DNA of 64,000 nt from Pontibacter liquoris (GCF_022758235.1 NZ_JALEBG010000001.1:1-64000), one strand, 5' to 3'. Positions 1 through 9,764 are shown, counted from the stretch's first letter. The notes: generated by a model from the sequence alone, not told the origin. Program-made: numbers and translations.

Positions 1-472
1 CTCCTTCACGGAACAGGGGGTGTTGCTGTTTTTACCCTATACCAACTCCTAAAGCAGAGGAGTATACCTATTACCTGGTAAAGAGGCTGGCATATACTTA
101 GGCCAGCCCGGCTTCACTTTCGTTGGAAGTACAAAGAGCTGTTTATGCTTCGTTATACTTCATAGAGCTGCCCTCATGAAGAAGTAGAGCCAGTAGTAGG
201 TGGCCTGCTAACTTACTCCTACTCTCATGCTAGTAACTAAGTAGCCTGCTTGTTAGCTATACTTCACTTCCGTTTGAATCACCATTATACAGGTGTCGAT
301 TCTGTTGCCTTCAGAAGGGATCTAATTATAGTATACCTCAGAGCTGTTCCTCATACTTTTTTGTAGTGAACGACGACAGCATCACAGGCTAGTAAGTCTT
401 ACCTCAGGTATAAATTATCAGATAAGGTTATACTCCCTGCAAAAGCTTATAATAACCTACCTTTTATAAAAC
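1..472. other. Non-coding stretch at the window edge
   Basis: I see no credible gene here on either strand. The stretch is AT-rich, holds three TATACTT copies (near 90, 150 and 265) and three copies of AGAGCTG (135-141, 164-170, 330-336), each followed by loosely similar T-rich sequence. It may be a worn-out repeat or the regulatory region of a gene beyond the left edge. Confidence 0.5.
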
Positions 473-512
473 AGCAGCGCCCGTAAGCGAGATCTCACTT
501 ACGGGCGCTGCT
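473..512 (-). terminator. Intrinsic terminator after the M16 gene
   Basis: A perfect 15-bp stem (473-487 with 498-512) has a loop that can fold further (GAGA/TCTC). On the minus strand it is followed by a short T run (GTTTTATAAAAGG). It lies 20 bp past the stop of the M16 gene and ends the porU-porV-M16 transcript. Confidence 0.85.
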
Positions 513-531
513 ATTAGGTTATATCTTCTTT

Positions 532-1815
532 CTAGGACTTCTTACCTGCAACAGAAATCTGCATGGAATCAAAGGTGAGATACTGTTGGGCCAGCCGCTG
601 AAGCTCGGAAGGCGTTATCGTTTTTATACTTGTTACAAAGTTGTTGTAGTGCTCGTAGGGCAACTCATATAGTATAATGCGTTTGTAATGGTCGCATTGC
701 TCAAAGATTGTAGCAATGTCGTTCAGGAACTTGCCCAGCATGTAATTCTTTACCGTCTCCAGCTCTTCTTCTGCAATCTCTTCCTGCTGCAGTAGTTGCA
801 GCTCTTTCCTTATTTCCTCGAGCGTATTTTCTGTTACAGCATAATTCACATCCGTGCCGATATAAAAGAGTGTATCGTATTCTTTAGGAGAGATGGCTGA
901 GAAAATGCCATACGTATATCCTTTGTCTTCCCGGATGTTGCGCATCAGGCGGGAGCCGAAGTAGCCCCCCAGTATTTCATTAAGCACCGTCAGGTTCAGG
1001 TAATCGGCAGCGTGGATGGATGGGAATCGTTTGGCAACCCGGATAGAGGATTGCAGGCTTTCGGGCATATCCACAAAGTGGCTGTTTTCTGTGGCCGTAC
1101 TTATTACAGCAGGATCAAGTATAGCAGCTGTGCCGGACGCAAGCCGGAGCTTGCTGATCTCGGTGGTAAGCTTGTCTTGCGTCTGCCTGTCAATGCTGCC
1201 ACAGGCAAACACTTCCAGGTTTTCGGTTATGTAATGGGTTTCGTAGAACTGCTTTAGCTCAGGTAATGTAAGCGTATCAAAGGCATCCGCTTCAAAGCCG
1301 AATACATAGGGGTGGTCCTTGCCATAAATGGCTTTGGTAACGCTGTTGGTGGCCAGGTAGCTGTTCTTCTGGCGCTGCAGCTTTATATTCTGAATAGAGC
1401 GCTGCTTGAGCAGGGCAAATTCCTCTTCCGGGAAAGACGGGTTTTGCAGCACATCCAGCACGAGCGGCAGCAGATGGTCCAGGTGCTTGGCCAGGCAGTA
1501 CAGCGTAAATTCAGAACGGTCGTAGCCATGGTTGTTCTCGAAAGAGGCGCCATAGTAGGCCACAGTTTCGGCAATCTGTTTGGCGGTGCGGGTATGGGTG
1601 CCTTCCAGCAGCATTTTGGCTGCCAGGTCCGATACACCGCTGCGGGGCTCAAACCACTTACCGGCTTTAAAAACAAAATCCAGCCTGATCACAGGCTGGG
1701 TTTCGCTTTTTATAACATGCAGTCTTGCTTTGTTTTCCAGGTTTGTGACCTCGGCTACTTGCAGCGTAACAGCATCTATATCGTATGTTTCAGGAGCTTT
1801 TGTTCTATCAAGCAT
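532..1815 (-). CDS. M16 family peptidase homologue, non-catalytic subunit type
   Basis: A 427-residue M16B (pitrilysin/processing-peptidase-like) protein. The fold is recognisable, including the C-terminal R...Y region (LMRNIREDKGYTYG, about residue 290) that binds substrate in the partner subunit. The zinc motif HxxEH is absent: where it should be, around residue 65, the sequence reads DLAAKMLLEGT. Bacterial M16B enzymes are often made of one HxxEH subunit and one R/Y subunit encoded side by side; this is the R/Y type, and no HxxEH partner lies in the window. No signal peptide is obvious. It is the last gene after porU-porV, 22 bp downstream of porV, and a terminator follows. Family assignment is firm; lack of activity is inferred from the missing motif. 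Confidence 0.85.
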   Translation of the reverse strand: MLDRTKAPETYDIDAVTLQVAEVTNLENKARLHVIKSETQPVIRLDFVFKAGKWFEPRSGVSDLAAKMLLEGTHTRTAKQIAETVAYYGASFENNHGYDRSEFTLYCLAKHLDHLLPLVLDVLQNPSFPEEEFALLKQRSIQNIKLQRQKNSYLATNSVTKAIYGKDHPYVFGFEADAFDTLTLPELKQFYETHYITENLEVFACGSIDRQTQDKLTTEISKLRLASGTAAILDPAVISTATENSHFVDMPESLQSSIRVAKRFPSIHAADYLNLTVLNEILGGYFGSRLMRNIREDKGYTYGIFSAISPKEYDTLFYIGTDVNYAVTENTLEEIRKELQLLQQEEIAEEELETVKNYMLGKFLNDIATIFEQCDHYKRIILYELPYEHYNNFVTSIKTITPSELQRLAQQYLTFDSMQISVAGKKS

Positions 1816-1837
1816 TCTTATTGGTTCGGGTTTATAC

Positions 1838-2965
1838 TTACTCTAAGTTAAGCGCCAGGGTAAAGCGCATGGTGTCGGCCAGCGGATTGCCCTGGTCGTT
1901 GGGGATCAGGTAAGCGGCATCCAGCGCAAACTTCTGGTACCGCAGGCCCAGGCCTAATGATAAGTACTGGCGGCCGCCTTTGCTGGGGTTCTCATAAAAA
2001 TAACCGGCGCGGGCTGCAAACAGGTGGTTGTACCAGTACTCAAGGCCACCTGAAAGATTCACTTCCTGCATCTCCTCGCTAAAACCGCCTTCTGCATCGC
2101 CGAACGAAGAGAAGATGCCACTCACCACACTCTGGTCCGAATCGGCACCAGGCGATGGCACAAGCAGCTTATTGGCATCCAGTGCAAAGGTCAGCGTGTT
2201 GTAGGCGTCCAGGTTATAGGTTACTGCCGTACCCAGCTTCAGGTTAGTGGGCAGAAAGTCTTTCTCATCCTGGGTAGTATAGGCGATTTTTCCGCCAATG
2301 TTAGAGATGTTACCGCCCAATGCCAGGTTCACTTTTTGGCCCAGGTCTTTGTTGTAATAAATGCCGATGTCTACGGCTGCGGTGTTGCCGGGCTTGGACT
2401 CGAAGGTAGTGGAGCCGCCGCCAACATTCACGCTACCTGCCAGGTTAGAATGAATAAAGCGGGCACCAATACCCAAACTCAGGTTCTCGCTCAGGGCCTG
2501 GCCATAAGCCACCGAAACGGCATACTCTTTGGGGCTGTAATCCTGAATGGGGTTGCGATTTTCGTCAATGAACTGGATATCGCCCAGATCAAAGTATAAA
2601 AGTGAAAGCGAAATAGCCGAAGTTTCGTTTAGTTTTTTGTAACCAGACAGGTAGCTGAGCGACATATCATCCACGATATTGCGGAGCCAGGGAGAGTAGG
2701 AAAGGCTCACGCTCATATCCTGATCTACAAAGCCCAGTTTGGCAGGGTTCCAGTGCGGGGAGTTGGCATCCGGGCTAAGGGCTACGCCGGCATCACCGAG
2801 AGCAGCAGAGCGGGCGTCGGGAGCTACCGTAAGTATAGGAACAGCTGTGGTGACAGCCTTTACATCGTTGTCCTGGCCAACTGTAGATTGTCCGAAAGCC
2901 AAGGGTGCCGAAGTCAAGGCCAGTAAAAATGTAGCTGCCTTTAAAAGTGTACTTCTTTTATACAT
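1838..2965 (-). CDS. porV: Type IX secretion system outer-membrane protein PorV (LptO)
   Basis: This 375-residue protein starts with a signal peptide (basic MYKRS, hydrophobic core, cleavage near AFGQS) and continues with the PorV hallmark region: APDARSAALGDAGVALSPD, then the NPAKLGF segment. The rest is an alternating pattern of outer-membrane beta strands ending LALNLE. PorV is a FadL-like 14-strand barrel that shuttles T9SS cargo from the SprA translocon to the PorU attachment complex. The gene follows porU by 50 bp on the same strand, the arrangement known from Porphyromonas gingivalis. Confidence 0.93.
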   Translation of the reverse strand: MYKRSTLLKAATFLLALTSAPLAFGQSTVGQDNDVKAVTTAVPILTVAPDARSAALGDAGVALSPDANSPHWNPAKLGFVDQDMSVSLSYSPWLRNIVDDMSLSYLSGYKKLNETSAISLSLLYFDLGDIQFIDENRNPIQDYSPKEYAVSVAYGQALSENLSLGIGARFIHSNLAGSVNVGGGSTTFESKPGNTAAVDIGIYYNKDLGQKVNLALGGNISNIGGKIAYTTQDEKDFLPTNLKLGTAVTYNLDAYNTLTFALDANKLLVPSPGADSDQSVVSGIFSSFGDAEGGFSEEMQEVNLSGGLEYWYNHLFAARAGYFYENPSKGGRQYLSLGLGLRYQKFALDAAYLIPNDQGNPLADTMRFTLALNLE

Positions 2966-3015
2966 AGAATGGATGTTGATAGCTAAATCAAATATAAAAA
3001 GAATATAGAACTAAT

Positions 3016-6000
3016 TTAATTTAATAGTACAAGTTTCTCAAATACGGAAGCCCGGGAGCCATCCTGCTGCGAGCGTACATTTACCTTATATATGTAAACG
3101 CCGCGTGCCAGCAAATCATTATACTCATCCCGGCCATCCCAGGTTAATTCGGCAATATGCGCCTTGCTGGCCAGGGTAGTTGTCTGCAGTGTCTTCACTA
3201 ATTTGCCTGACACAGTAAAGATCTGGACCTGAATATCCAGCGTTTCACCGGCTCTGTTATGATCAAAATGGAACGTTGTTTTAGTGGAGAACGGGTTTGG
3301 ATGATTCAGCACATGTTCTAACGCAAGTTCTGTGTCATTTGATACAATAAACTCTATGTATTCTTCGGCAGCATTGTTCGATGTATCCCAGGCCTTGAGC
3401 CGGAGCGTGTGGGGGCCGGGCGGAAGATCCTGTAAAGTATAGCGCACCTGCCCCTGCTGGTAACTATCGGCTTCGGAAGTATAAAAGTCATTGAGTACGA
3501 TAAGCGCTTCTTTATTGTTATCCAGCACCGCCGTGATCTCGTGGCCAATACCGATACCGGCCGTATTGAGGCCATTGGCATCGTAGAGTTTTGCCAGTAA
3601 AACAGGACTTTTGCCGGTGCTTCCGCCGGATACGAATGATTCATCATCCAGAAATAACCTGATAGTCGGCGGCGTGTTGTCGGCCACCGTGCCTTTGGCG
3701 GCGCCTCCGATCACGATCTGCTGGTTTGCGCCCATGGCATCCTGGCTGCCGTTGCTGGCATAAAGCGTGATCTTGCCCGGCCCGTAAGTATAGGCAATGT
3801 CTTTGGGCACCACAAAAGCTGCTTCGAACAAACCCTGGCGCACGGTGGCTTTGCCGTCGTAGAGCACATGCTCAAACACCTTTACCGGCACCGGGGCGCT
3901 TTCGTTGCCCAGCGTGTTGCGCAGCAAGGGCTTTTCATACACTGTCAGGCGCAGCTCACCATTAAAGCCGGTTGCTACAACGCCGGCACTGCTGGTGATT
4001 TGACCACCCAGGGTTACTTTTCCAAGGGCGCCTAACGTGTCGGCACCGGCCTGTTTGCCGTTGATGCGGGTGATCTGCGCCTGCAGGTCCGGGTAAGCCA
4101 GTTGCAGCGAGGGGTCGCTGAGCAGCGTGAAGTTGCGGTTGTTTACGCCCCGTGAGCCACTTTGCTCGTCGGAGATGCTGTTGTTCTTGGTACGCAATAC
4201 CAGATCGCCCAGGCGCGGCAATTGCCCATTGACAGGCGTAAAAGCAGCCCGGAAGAAGTTACGGTTCAGCACGCGGTTGTCGGTCGCGTAAACGGGGCGC
4301 GTAGTAGTGATCAGGCCCACCGCGCCGCCCTGGGGCTGCAGCACGGCCAGCTCGGCTCCTGAAATGCGGCCCGGGTCGTCGTAGCGGCCAAACTCGCAGG
4401 TGGCCGTCAGTAGAAAGGTCAGGTTATCTTTGTTGTGCCACTCCTGCACCTGAGGTAGGGTAAGGACCTGCTCAGCTGCCCAGCTTACCTCGTTGCCATG
4501 GCCGGTATAGTTGGTGATCAGCGAGCCTTGCGCGATGGCCTCATTCAGAGCCGCTGCCGCTGCCGGCGATCGTTGCCCGTTGGCAACCGCTTCCTGCGGA
4601 AAAAGGTCGAGGTATACTTTGTTGGGCGTATAGTTGGGGAAGGTGGCCTCCACGTAATTTGCCAGGAACTCGGCATCTTCCAGGTGCTCGTTGCTGTCGC
4701 CGTCATCGGCTACAAACGTGATCCGGCTGCGCCATTTGCCAAAGTGCGCGGGGCTTTCATAGGCCATAATCTTGTCTACCAGCGTGGCGGCCTCCTGCTC
4801 CGTTTTAGCCGGCAGCCGGCCAATGCCCACATCCAGCAAATGATCGCCGGTTATTGTTTCTGCCCATTCGCCTTCGTCCTCATCCAGAAAGCCATAATAA
4901 TCTTCGGAAGAATAGCTTGTAATGGGATGCAGCGATTCCCGCGATTCATACACAGGCACCTGCAGGTTATTTTTACCAAGATGATTCTTATAATCGTAGG
5001 AGGCATCGCCGAAAAGCAGCAGGTATAATGCATCAGCGCCGCTCTTACGGCTGCGGCTGTACACCATCCGCATAAAATCCCGGATAGCCGTGACATCCTG
5101 CGCGCCCGACGAGAACTCATTAAACACCTGGCGGGTGGTAACAACCTGCACCTGCAAGTTGCTGTGCTGGCTGCGGTAAGCGGCCAGGCGGGTAGCCTGT
5201 GGCAGCAAGGCCGGGTGTGTGACGATCACCAGGTCAGTGGCGCCGTCCAGGTTCACGGCATGCAGGTTTTGGTTGCCTATTTTGCCGACGGGAGTTGGGG
5301 CAAGGCCAGCGGCATTCTCAAAGACTACAAACTCCCGCAGCACATCAGTTGGCGCACTAAAGCGGAGCGGCGTCGCTGCCATGGTTTGCTGTTGCAGGGG
5401 CTGCACCGGATCCGTCACATCCCACACCAGGGCGGTGGCCAGGGCGTTGGCAATTTCGAAGGTGCTGGCCGGGGCTGCCATACTTGCTACAGACCGGAAA
5501 TTGGTTTGCGGGCCATACAGCTGTAGCTGGCGCGTATAGGTCAGCGCCAGGTAATTGAGGTAGCCCAAAGAAGTAGAGCTGCCCCCGGGGTTAAACTGCA
5601 GGGTCGCCTTTAGCTCGGTGGGGTTGCCCAGCGCCTGCTGCCCAATCTTGTAATCCCGAACGCTGTTGACGCCCTCCGGGTGATAGTTGTAGGTGCCCCG
5701 GTTAGTTATACTTTGCGATCCGAGCGATTGCCCATTGAGCTGCAGGGTAAAGGAGCAGTCGGCCGGCGAGTTGGCCATCACAAAAGCCCGCAGCTTAATT
5801 TCCGAGCCCGGCACCAGGCCTGATACGGGAAAGCTGACATCGCGCGAAGGTGTAAACGAACTAAACTCCTCGCCATACCATTCGCGGCCGGAGTATACCA
5901 TGTTTTTCAGGTCCTGCTCATGAAACAGGTGTTCGTCGTAACTGCGGATGGTTTGCTGCGCCCCTGTTGCCTGCCCACGCGAAGCAATGCGCCTGCCCGA

Positions 6001-6882
6001 AGTATAGCCTACCCGCAGAAAGTAATATGCCGTGTCGGTGTATACATTGTAGTGGTGGGTAAATTGGTGCGCTTCCGCATCGTAAGCCCAGGTATGCGGC
6101 CCCTGCGCATAAAACTGGATGTAGTCGCCGTCATCAAACCGGCCGTCTGCTTCGCCGCTCACGCGGATAGCGTTTTCCAGCAGGTCGTCGGAACGCGGGG
6201 CGGCGTTGGGCTGGGGCAGCATGCCGCCGCCATTGCCATACACCTGCAGCGTCCGCGGGTCAATGCTTTGCGGGTTGATGCCCAGCGCCTGCAGCATGCT
6301 TTTATCGATCTTATAGATGCCCGAAGCGGTTACAGCCAGCTTGTACCACTCGCCGGTACTGAGCACCGAAGTGGAAGTATAGCTGCCTTGGGCGCGCGCT
6401 GTGGCTTGTGTGGCGTTTGGGGCTTCGGAAGTATAGGTATAACTGAACCGGACCAGTTTTTCGAGCTGCCGGGTCTGGGGGTTACGCCGGATCGGCAGGA
6501 GGGTGACCAGGCTGGCGGGCACTTTGTTTTCAGTGGCGTTTACGATGCTGACGGCTGGCGTGGCGCCAAAGGTAGTGCCGGTAAAAAGCTGCTGCTCCTG
6601 CGCTGTGAACGGGGCATAGGTTTCCTCTGTCAGGCGGAAGCTGCGCAGGTGCGAGCCCGAAATGCGGAGGCGGTAATAAGGCAGGCGCTGGCTATAATCG
6701 ATGATGGCACCGGTAAAAGCCGGTATTTGGCCGGGGTTGCCCTGGCCGGGCGGCACTTGCTCCTGCTGCTGCCAGGCCAGCGCGATGGCCGGCAGTGGCG
6801 CTGACTGGGCCCGGACGCCGGTGCTGCCGGCGCCAAACCACAGGAACGCGCAAACGACGAGCAATCGGGAGGGCCTCATCAT
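3016..6882 (-). CDS. porU: Type IX secretion system signal peptidase PorU (gingipain-like, C25)
   Basis: A 1288-residue secreted protein with an N-terminal signal peptide (cleavage near GVRAQS). The caspase-like C25 domain lies in the middle; the catalytic dyad is visible as His795 in NYTGHGNE and Cys829 in TATCEFGR. The C-terminus, from NHPNPFSTKTTFHF to EKLVLLN, is itself a T9SS-type sorting domain with the usual PNPF, G-K-L-V and GVYIYKV motifs. PorU cuts the C-terminal signal off cargo and joins the new end to anionic LPS. The start at 6882 is supported by the signal peptide and lies only 22 bp past the purS terminator, so the gene should have its own promoter. Confidence 0.94.
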   Translation of the reverse strand: MMRPSRLLVVCAFLWFGAGSTGVRAQSAPLPAIALAWQQQEQVPPGQGNPGQIPAFTGAIIDYSQRLPYYRLRISGSHLRSFRLTEETYAPFTAQEQQLFTGTTFGATPAVSIVNATENKVPASLVTLLPIRRNPQTRQLEKLVRFSYTYTSEAPNATQATARAQGSYTSTSVLSTGEWYKLAVTASGIYKIDKSMLQALGINPQSIDPRTLQVYGNGGGMLPQPNAAPRSDDLLENAIRVSGEADGRFDDGDYIQFYAQGPHTWAYDAEAHQFTHHYNVYTDTAYYFLRVGYTSGRRIASRGQATGAQQTIRSYDEHLFHEQDLKNMVYSGREWYGEEFSSFTPSRDVSFPVSGLVPGSEIKLRAFVMANSPADCSFTLQLNGQSLGSQSITNRGTYNYHPEGVNSVRDYKIGQQALGNPTELKATLQFNPGGSSTSLGYLNYLALTYTRQLQLYGPQTNFRSVASMAAPASTFEIANALATALVWDVTDPVQPLQQQTMAATPLRFSAPTDVLREFVVFENAAGLAPTPVGKIGNQNLHAVNLDGATDLVIVTHPALLPQATRLAAYRSQHSNLQVQVVTTRQVFNEFSSGAQDVTAIRDFMRMVYSRSRKSGADALYLLLFGDASYDYKNHLGKNNLQVPVYESRESLHPITSYSSEDYYGFLDEDEGEWAETITGDHLLDVGIGRLPAKTEQEAATLVDKIMAYESPAHFGKWRSRITFVADDGDSNEHLEDAEFLANYVEATFPNYTPNKVYLDLFPQEAVANGQRSPAAAAALNEAIAQGSLITNYTGHGNEVSWAAEQVLTLPQVQEWHNKDNLTFLLTATCEFGRYDDPGRISGAELAVLQPQGGAVGLITTTRPVYATDNRVLNRNFFRAAFTPVNGQLPRLGDLVLRTKNNSISDEQSGSRGVNNRNFTLLSDPSLQLAYPDLQAQITRINGKQAGADTLGALGKVTLGGQITSSAGVVATGFNGELRLTVYEKPLLRNTLGNESAPVPVKVFEHVLYDGKATVRQGLFEAAFVVPKDIAYTYGPGKITLYASNGSQDAMGANQQIVIGGAAKGTVADNTPPTIRLFLDDESFVSGGSTGKSPVLLAKLYDANGLNTAGIGIGHEITAVLDNNKEALIVLNDFYTSEADSYQQGQVRYTLQDLPPGPHTLRLKAWDTSNNAAEEYIEFIVSNDTELALEHVLNHPNPFSTKTTFHFDHNRAGETLDIQVQIFTVSGKLVKTLQTTTLASKAHIAELTWDGRDEYNDLLARGVYIYKVNVRSQQDGSRASVFEKLVLLN

Positions 6883-6904
6883 ATCAGAAAGCTATAAAAA
6901 GGAG

Positions 6905-6935
6905 GAAGATGCCCGCCAGGCCGGCAGGCATCTTC
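6905..6935 (-). terminator. Intrinsic terminator after purS
   Basis: A 9-bp perfect outer stem (6905-6913 with 6927-6935) with a GC-rich inside is followed on the minus strand by CTCCTTTTTATAG, a run of five T. It separates the MBL-pssA-purS transcript from porU. Confidence 0.85.
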
Positions 6936-6977
6936 TTATACTATAGATACGGCTGCTTACGCCGGCACGCGGCTTGC

Positions 6978-7229
6978 TTATTGTTGCGAAAGCTCGAAAG
7001 TATAGGACTCCATGATCAGGTTGGCCAACAGTTTGTTGCAGGCTTTGTCTACCTTCTCGCGGGCGATCTCTTCTGATTCGGCTTCCAGTTGCAGGGTAAT
7101 ATGTTTTCCGATGCGTACGTCGCCCACCTGGTCCAGGCCCAGGTGCTCCAGGCCCAGCAGCACGGCTTTGCCTTGGGGGTCTAACAACTCCGGACGGGGC
7201 ATTACATTTATTTCGGCAGTAAATTTCAT
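6978..7229 (-). CDS. purS: Phosphoribosylformylglycinamidine synthase subunit PurS
   Basis: An 83-residue protein of the PurS family, recognised by the N-terminal beta strand MKFTAEINVMPRPELLDPQG, by VGDVRIGKHI and by the LANLIMESYTFEL tail. PurS is the small structural subunit of the three-part FGAM synthase (PurS-PurQ-PurL) of purine synthesis. It helps join the glutaminase PurQ to PurL. Its ATG overlaps the pssA stop as ATGA, so the two are translationally coupled. The partner purQ is 10.7 kb away on the same strand, and purL is not in the window. Confidence 0.93.
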   Translation of the reverse strand: MKFTAEINVMPRPELLDPQGKAVLLGLEHLGLDQVGDVRIGKHITLQLEAESEEIAREKVDKACNKLLANLIMESYTFELSQQ

Positions 7230-7933
7230 GATGCGTGTGAGGTTTTTTGAATAATGGACAAAAGGATATATAACACGATGATCAGCGGTATGGCTGCGAA
7301 GTTAAGCAGTGCCAGTAAGATAACCGAAATCCCCAGGAAAATAAACCGCGTGGCGTTGTCCTGCCAGCGCAGGTTTTTAAACTTGAGGGCAAACAACGGC
7401 AGCTCGGCTACCAGCAGAAACGAGAGCAGCACGGTGAGCGGCACCAGCACCAGCGGGTTAAGGATGATCTCGTAGTGGATCAACTCGCCGTTGGCCAGGA
7501 TTAGGGGCAGCGAGGCCACAAACATGGTACAGGCCGGTGTGGGCAACCCGATAAACGAAGTCGTCTGGCGGGTGTCGATGTTGAATTTGGCCAGCCGCAA
7601 CGCCGAGAAGATCGTGATCAGAAATCCGAAGAAGGGTATAATACTGGCCGGCACGCCCAAGAAAGGTTGCCCGGCTTTGGAGAGCAACATAAAGACCATC
7701 ACGCCCGGCACCACGCCAAACGAGACCATGTCGGCCAGCGAATCGAGTTGCTTGCCGATTTCGGAATACGCCTGCAGCACCCGAGCTAACATGCCATCCA
7801 GAAAATCGAGCACAGCCGCAATGCCCACCAGGTAGGCACTATAAACCAGCTGATCCTGGAAAGCAAAGTATAGCGCCAGGCAGCCTGAAAACAGGTTGAG
7901 GCAGGTAATGGCATTGGGCAGGTGTTTTTTCAT
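7226..7933 (-). CDS. pssA: CDP-diacylglycerol-serine O-phosphatidyltransferase
   Basis: An integral membrane enzyme that makes phosphatidylserine from CDP-diacylglycerol and serine, the first step toward phosphatidylethanolamine. The CDP-alcohol phosphatidyltransferase signature DG(x)2AR(x)8G(x)3D(x)3D is complete in DGMLARVLQAYSEIGKQLD and the following SLAD. There are about seven to eight hydrophobic segments. The reading frame stays open upstream to 8008, but I chose the ATG at 7933 (MKKHLPNAITCLNLFSG, giving 235 aa). The family starts there, and the longer start would run 56 bp into the preceding gene. It is coupled to purS by an ATGA overlap. Confidence 0.92.
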   Translation of the reverse strand: MKKHLPNAITCLNLFSGCLALYFAFQDQLVYSAYLVGIAAVLDFLDGMLARVLQAYSEIGKQLDSLADMVSFGVVPGVMVFMLLSKAGQPFLGVPASIIPFFGFLITIFSALRLAKFNIDTRQTTSFIGLPTPACTMFVASLPLILANGELIHYEIILNPLVLVPLTVLLSFLLVAELPLFALKFKNLRWQDNATRFIFLGISVILLALLNFAAIPLIIVLYILLSIIQKTSHAS

Positions 7934-7952
7934 GCAGGGCAGGCAGCGTGCG

Positions 7953-8588
7953 TTACTGTAAAAAAGGGTTATGTTGTTTTTCGTAGCCGATGGTGGTTTC
8001 AGGGCCATGACCCGGGTATACGGTTACTTCGTCGGGCAGCGTGAAGAGCCTGGTTCGTATACTTTGCAGCAGCGTTTGGTGGTCGCCTCCCGGCAGGTCG
8101 GTGCGGCCGATGCTCTGCCGGAACAGCACATCGCCGCCAATCACTACTTTGTCGGCTTCGTTGTAAAAGACCACATGGCCCGGGGCGTGGCCCGGTGCAA
8201 AAATAACCTGCAGCTCCGTTCGCCCGAATTTGATGACATCCCCATCCTTCAGGTAACGCTCCGGCAATTGCTCGGCATACTGCGGAAAGCCGTAGGCGGG
8301 TGCGTAAGTTGGCACGGCGCGCAGCACCTGCTCATCGGCGGCGTGTATCTCCAGGCCCACATTGTAGGTACTGGCTACAAACTGGTTGCCCAGCACATGG
8401 TCGATGTGGCAGTGGGTGTTCAGCAGGCGCACCACCTTCAGGTTATGGTCGGCAATGTACTTTTTTAGCTGCTGGCGTTCTTCCGGTGCATAGCAGCCGG
8501 GGTCAATCACCACGCACTCGCTGGTGTCGTCGTGCAGCAGGTAAGTGTTTTCCTGAAAAGGGTTAAACGTAAAGCTGGTAACTTCCAT
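7953..8588 (-). CDS. MBL-fold metallo-hydrolase (glyoxalase II-like)
   Basis: A 211-residue metallo-beta-lactamase-fold hydrolase. The metal-binding HxHxDH motif is THCHIDHVLG; further ligands sit in APGHAPGH and YPGHGPETT. It resembles the short GloB-like hydrolases that bind two metals and cleave thioesters such as hydroxyacyl-glutathione, but the true substrate cannot be read from the sequence. I set the start at 8588 (MEVTSFTFNPFQENTYLL), where the family begins; an in-frame upstream ATG at 8633 adds only unrelated residues. It heads the MBL-pssA-purS group and is divergent from the oxidoreductase at 8672. Confidence 0.87.
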   Translation of the reverse strand: MEVTSFTFNPFQENTYLLHDDTSECVVIDPGCYAPEERQQLKKYIADHNLKVVRLLNTHCHIDHVLGNQFVASTYNVGLEIHAADEQVLRAVPTYAPAYGFPQYAEQLPERYLKDGDVIKFGRTELQVIFAPGHAPGHVVFYNEADKVVIGGDVLFRQSIGRTDLPGGDHQTLLQSIRTRLFTLPDEVTVYPGHGPETTIGYEKQHNPFLQ

Positions 8589-8671
8589 GGTAGTATACTT
8601 TTGGGTAAGCGGACCCATAAAACCGGGTTCCAAGTTACAAATTCTACGGGTACAACGCGTAACTTGCCCCT

Positions 8672-9760
8672 ATGAAATACGATTTTATAGTAGTAGGCCA
8701 TGGATTGGCAGGTGCTATACTTGCCCATACCCTGCGCCGGCAGGGCCGCAGTGTGCTGGTAATTGATAAACCTAAACCGGATTCGGCTTCTAATGTAGCG
8801 GCGGGTCTGGTGAACCCGGTGGCCGGCAAACGCTTTGCCAAATCGTGGCGCGTGGATGAGTTCCTGCCCGCGGCCGACACGTTTTACAAGGCACTGGAGG
8901 CCCACTTTGGCCAGGAGCTATACATCCACAAGCCCATTTACAAGATCTTTTCCTCGATAGAAGAGCAAAATACCTGGATGGCCAAAAGCGCAGGCTCCAA
9001 CTGGAGCGAATACATCCTGGGCACCTATACCCAAAGCCTGGCGCAGCCTACGATACAGGACCCCTACGGCGGCATTATGATCGGACGGGGCGGTTACCTG
9101 CTGGTGTCAGAAATGTTGCAGCTGCTGGCTGCTGAGCTGCTGGCGGCGGGCCTGTTGCTGCCCGAGCGGTTCGATATGGCGCAACTGCAGCTTACGGACG
9201 AGGGCGTGCAGTATAAAAACATAACGGCCAGCCAGCTTGTTTTCTGCGAGGGATACCAGGTGGTGCACAACCCCTACTTTGCGTGGCTGCCGCTGCAGCC
9301 TACCAAAGGCGAGGTGCTGGAAGTGCAAACGCAGAATTTTAACCCCGAATGCATCTATAACAAAGCCGTTTACGTTGTTCCGGTAGGAGCAGGCCTGTTC
9401 CGGATCGGGGCTACCTACAACTGGCGTACGCCGGACGAACAGCCGACCCGCGAAGGAGAGCAGGAACTGACCGAACGCTTCAGCCAGATCACTTCACAAA
9501 GCTACACGGTGGCCAGCCACAAGGCAGGTATCCGGCCGGCCGTGCGCGACAGGCGCCCGCTGGCAGGGCGGCACCCCAGGTATGCGCAGCTAAGTGTGTT
9601 TAACGGTATGGGATCCAAAGGCGTGCTCATGGCCCCCTACCTGGCAGAACACGTTGCCACGGCGCTTACCAGCGGGGCGGATGTGATGCCGGAAGTAAAT
9701 ATTTCAAGATATTTTTCGTTATATTACGACTACATAAATCACCAGAATCTTCAACCCTAA
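8672..9760 (+). CDS. FAD-dependent oxidoreductase of the DAO family
   Basis: A 362-residue flavoprotein. The N-terminus carries the Rossmann dinucleotide motif (FIVVGHGLAGAILAHTLRR, GxGxxG) followed by an acidic strand end (VLVIDK). The C-terminus has the second FAD contact typical of glycine/D-amino-acid oxidases (KAGIRPAVRDRRPLAGRH, then FNGMGSKGVLMAPYLAEH). It resembles the oxidase domain of MnmC more than a classical amino-acid oxidase, but no methyltransferase domain is attached. The substrate is unknown. The next gene starts 4 bp after its stop, so the two are probably co-transcribed. Confidence 0.8.
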   Translation: MKYDFIVVGHGLAGAILAHTLRRQGRSVLVIDKPKPDSASNVAAGLVNPVAGKRFAKSWRVDEFLPAADTFYKALEAHFGQELYIHKPIYKIFSSIEEQNTWMAKSAGSNWSEYILGTYTQSLAQPTIQDPYGGIMIGRGGYLLVSEMLQLLAAELLAAGLLLPERFDMAQLQLTDEGVQYKNITASQLVFCEGYQVVHNPYFAWLPLQPTKGEVLEVQTQNFNPECIYNKAVYVVPVGAGLFRIGATYNWRTPDEQPTREGEQELTERFSQITSQSYTVASHKAGIRPAVRDRRPLAGRHPRYAQLSVFNGMGSKGVLMAPYLAEHVATALTSGADVMPEVNISRYFSLYYDYINHQNLQP

Positions 9761-9764
9761 GCGC

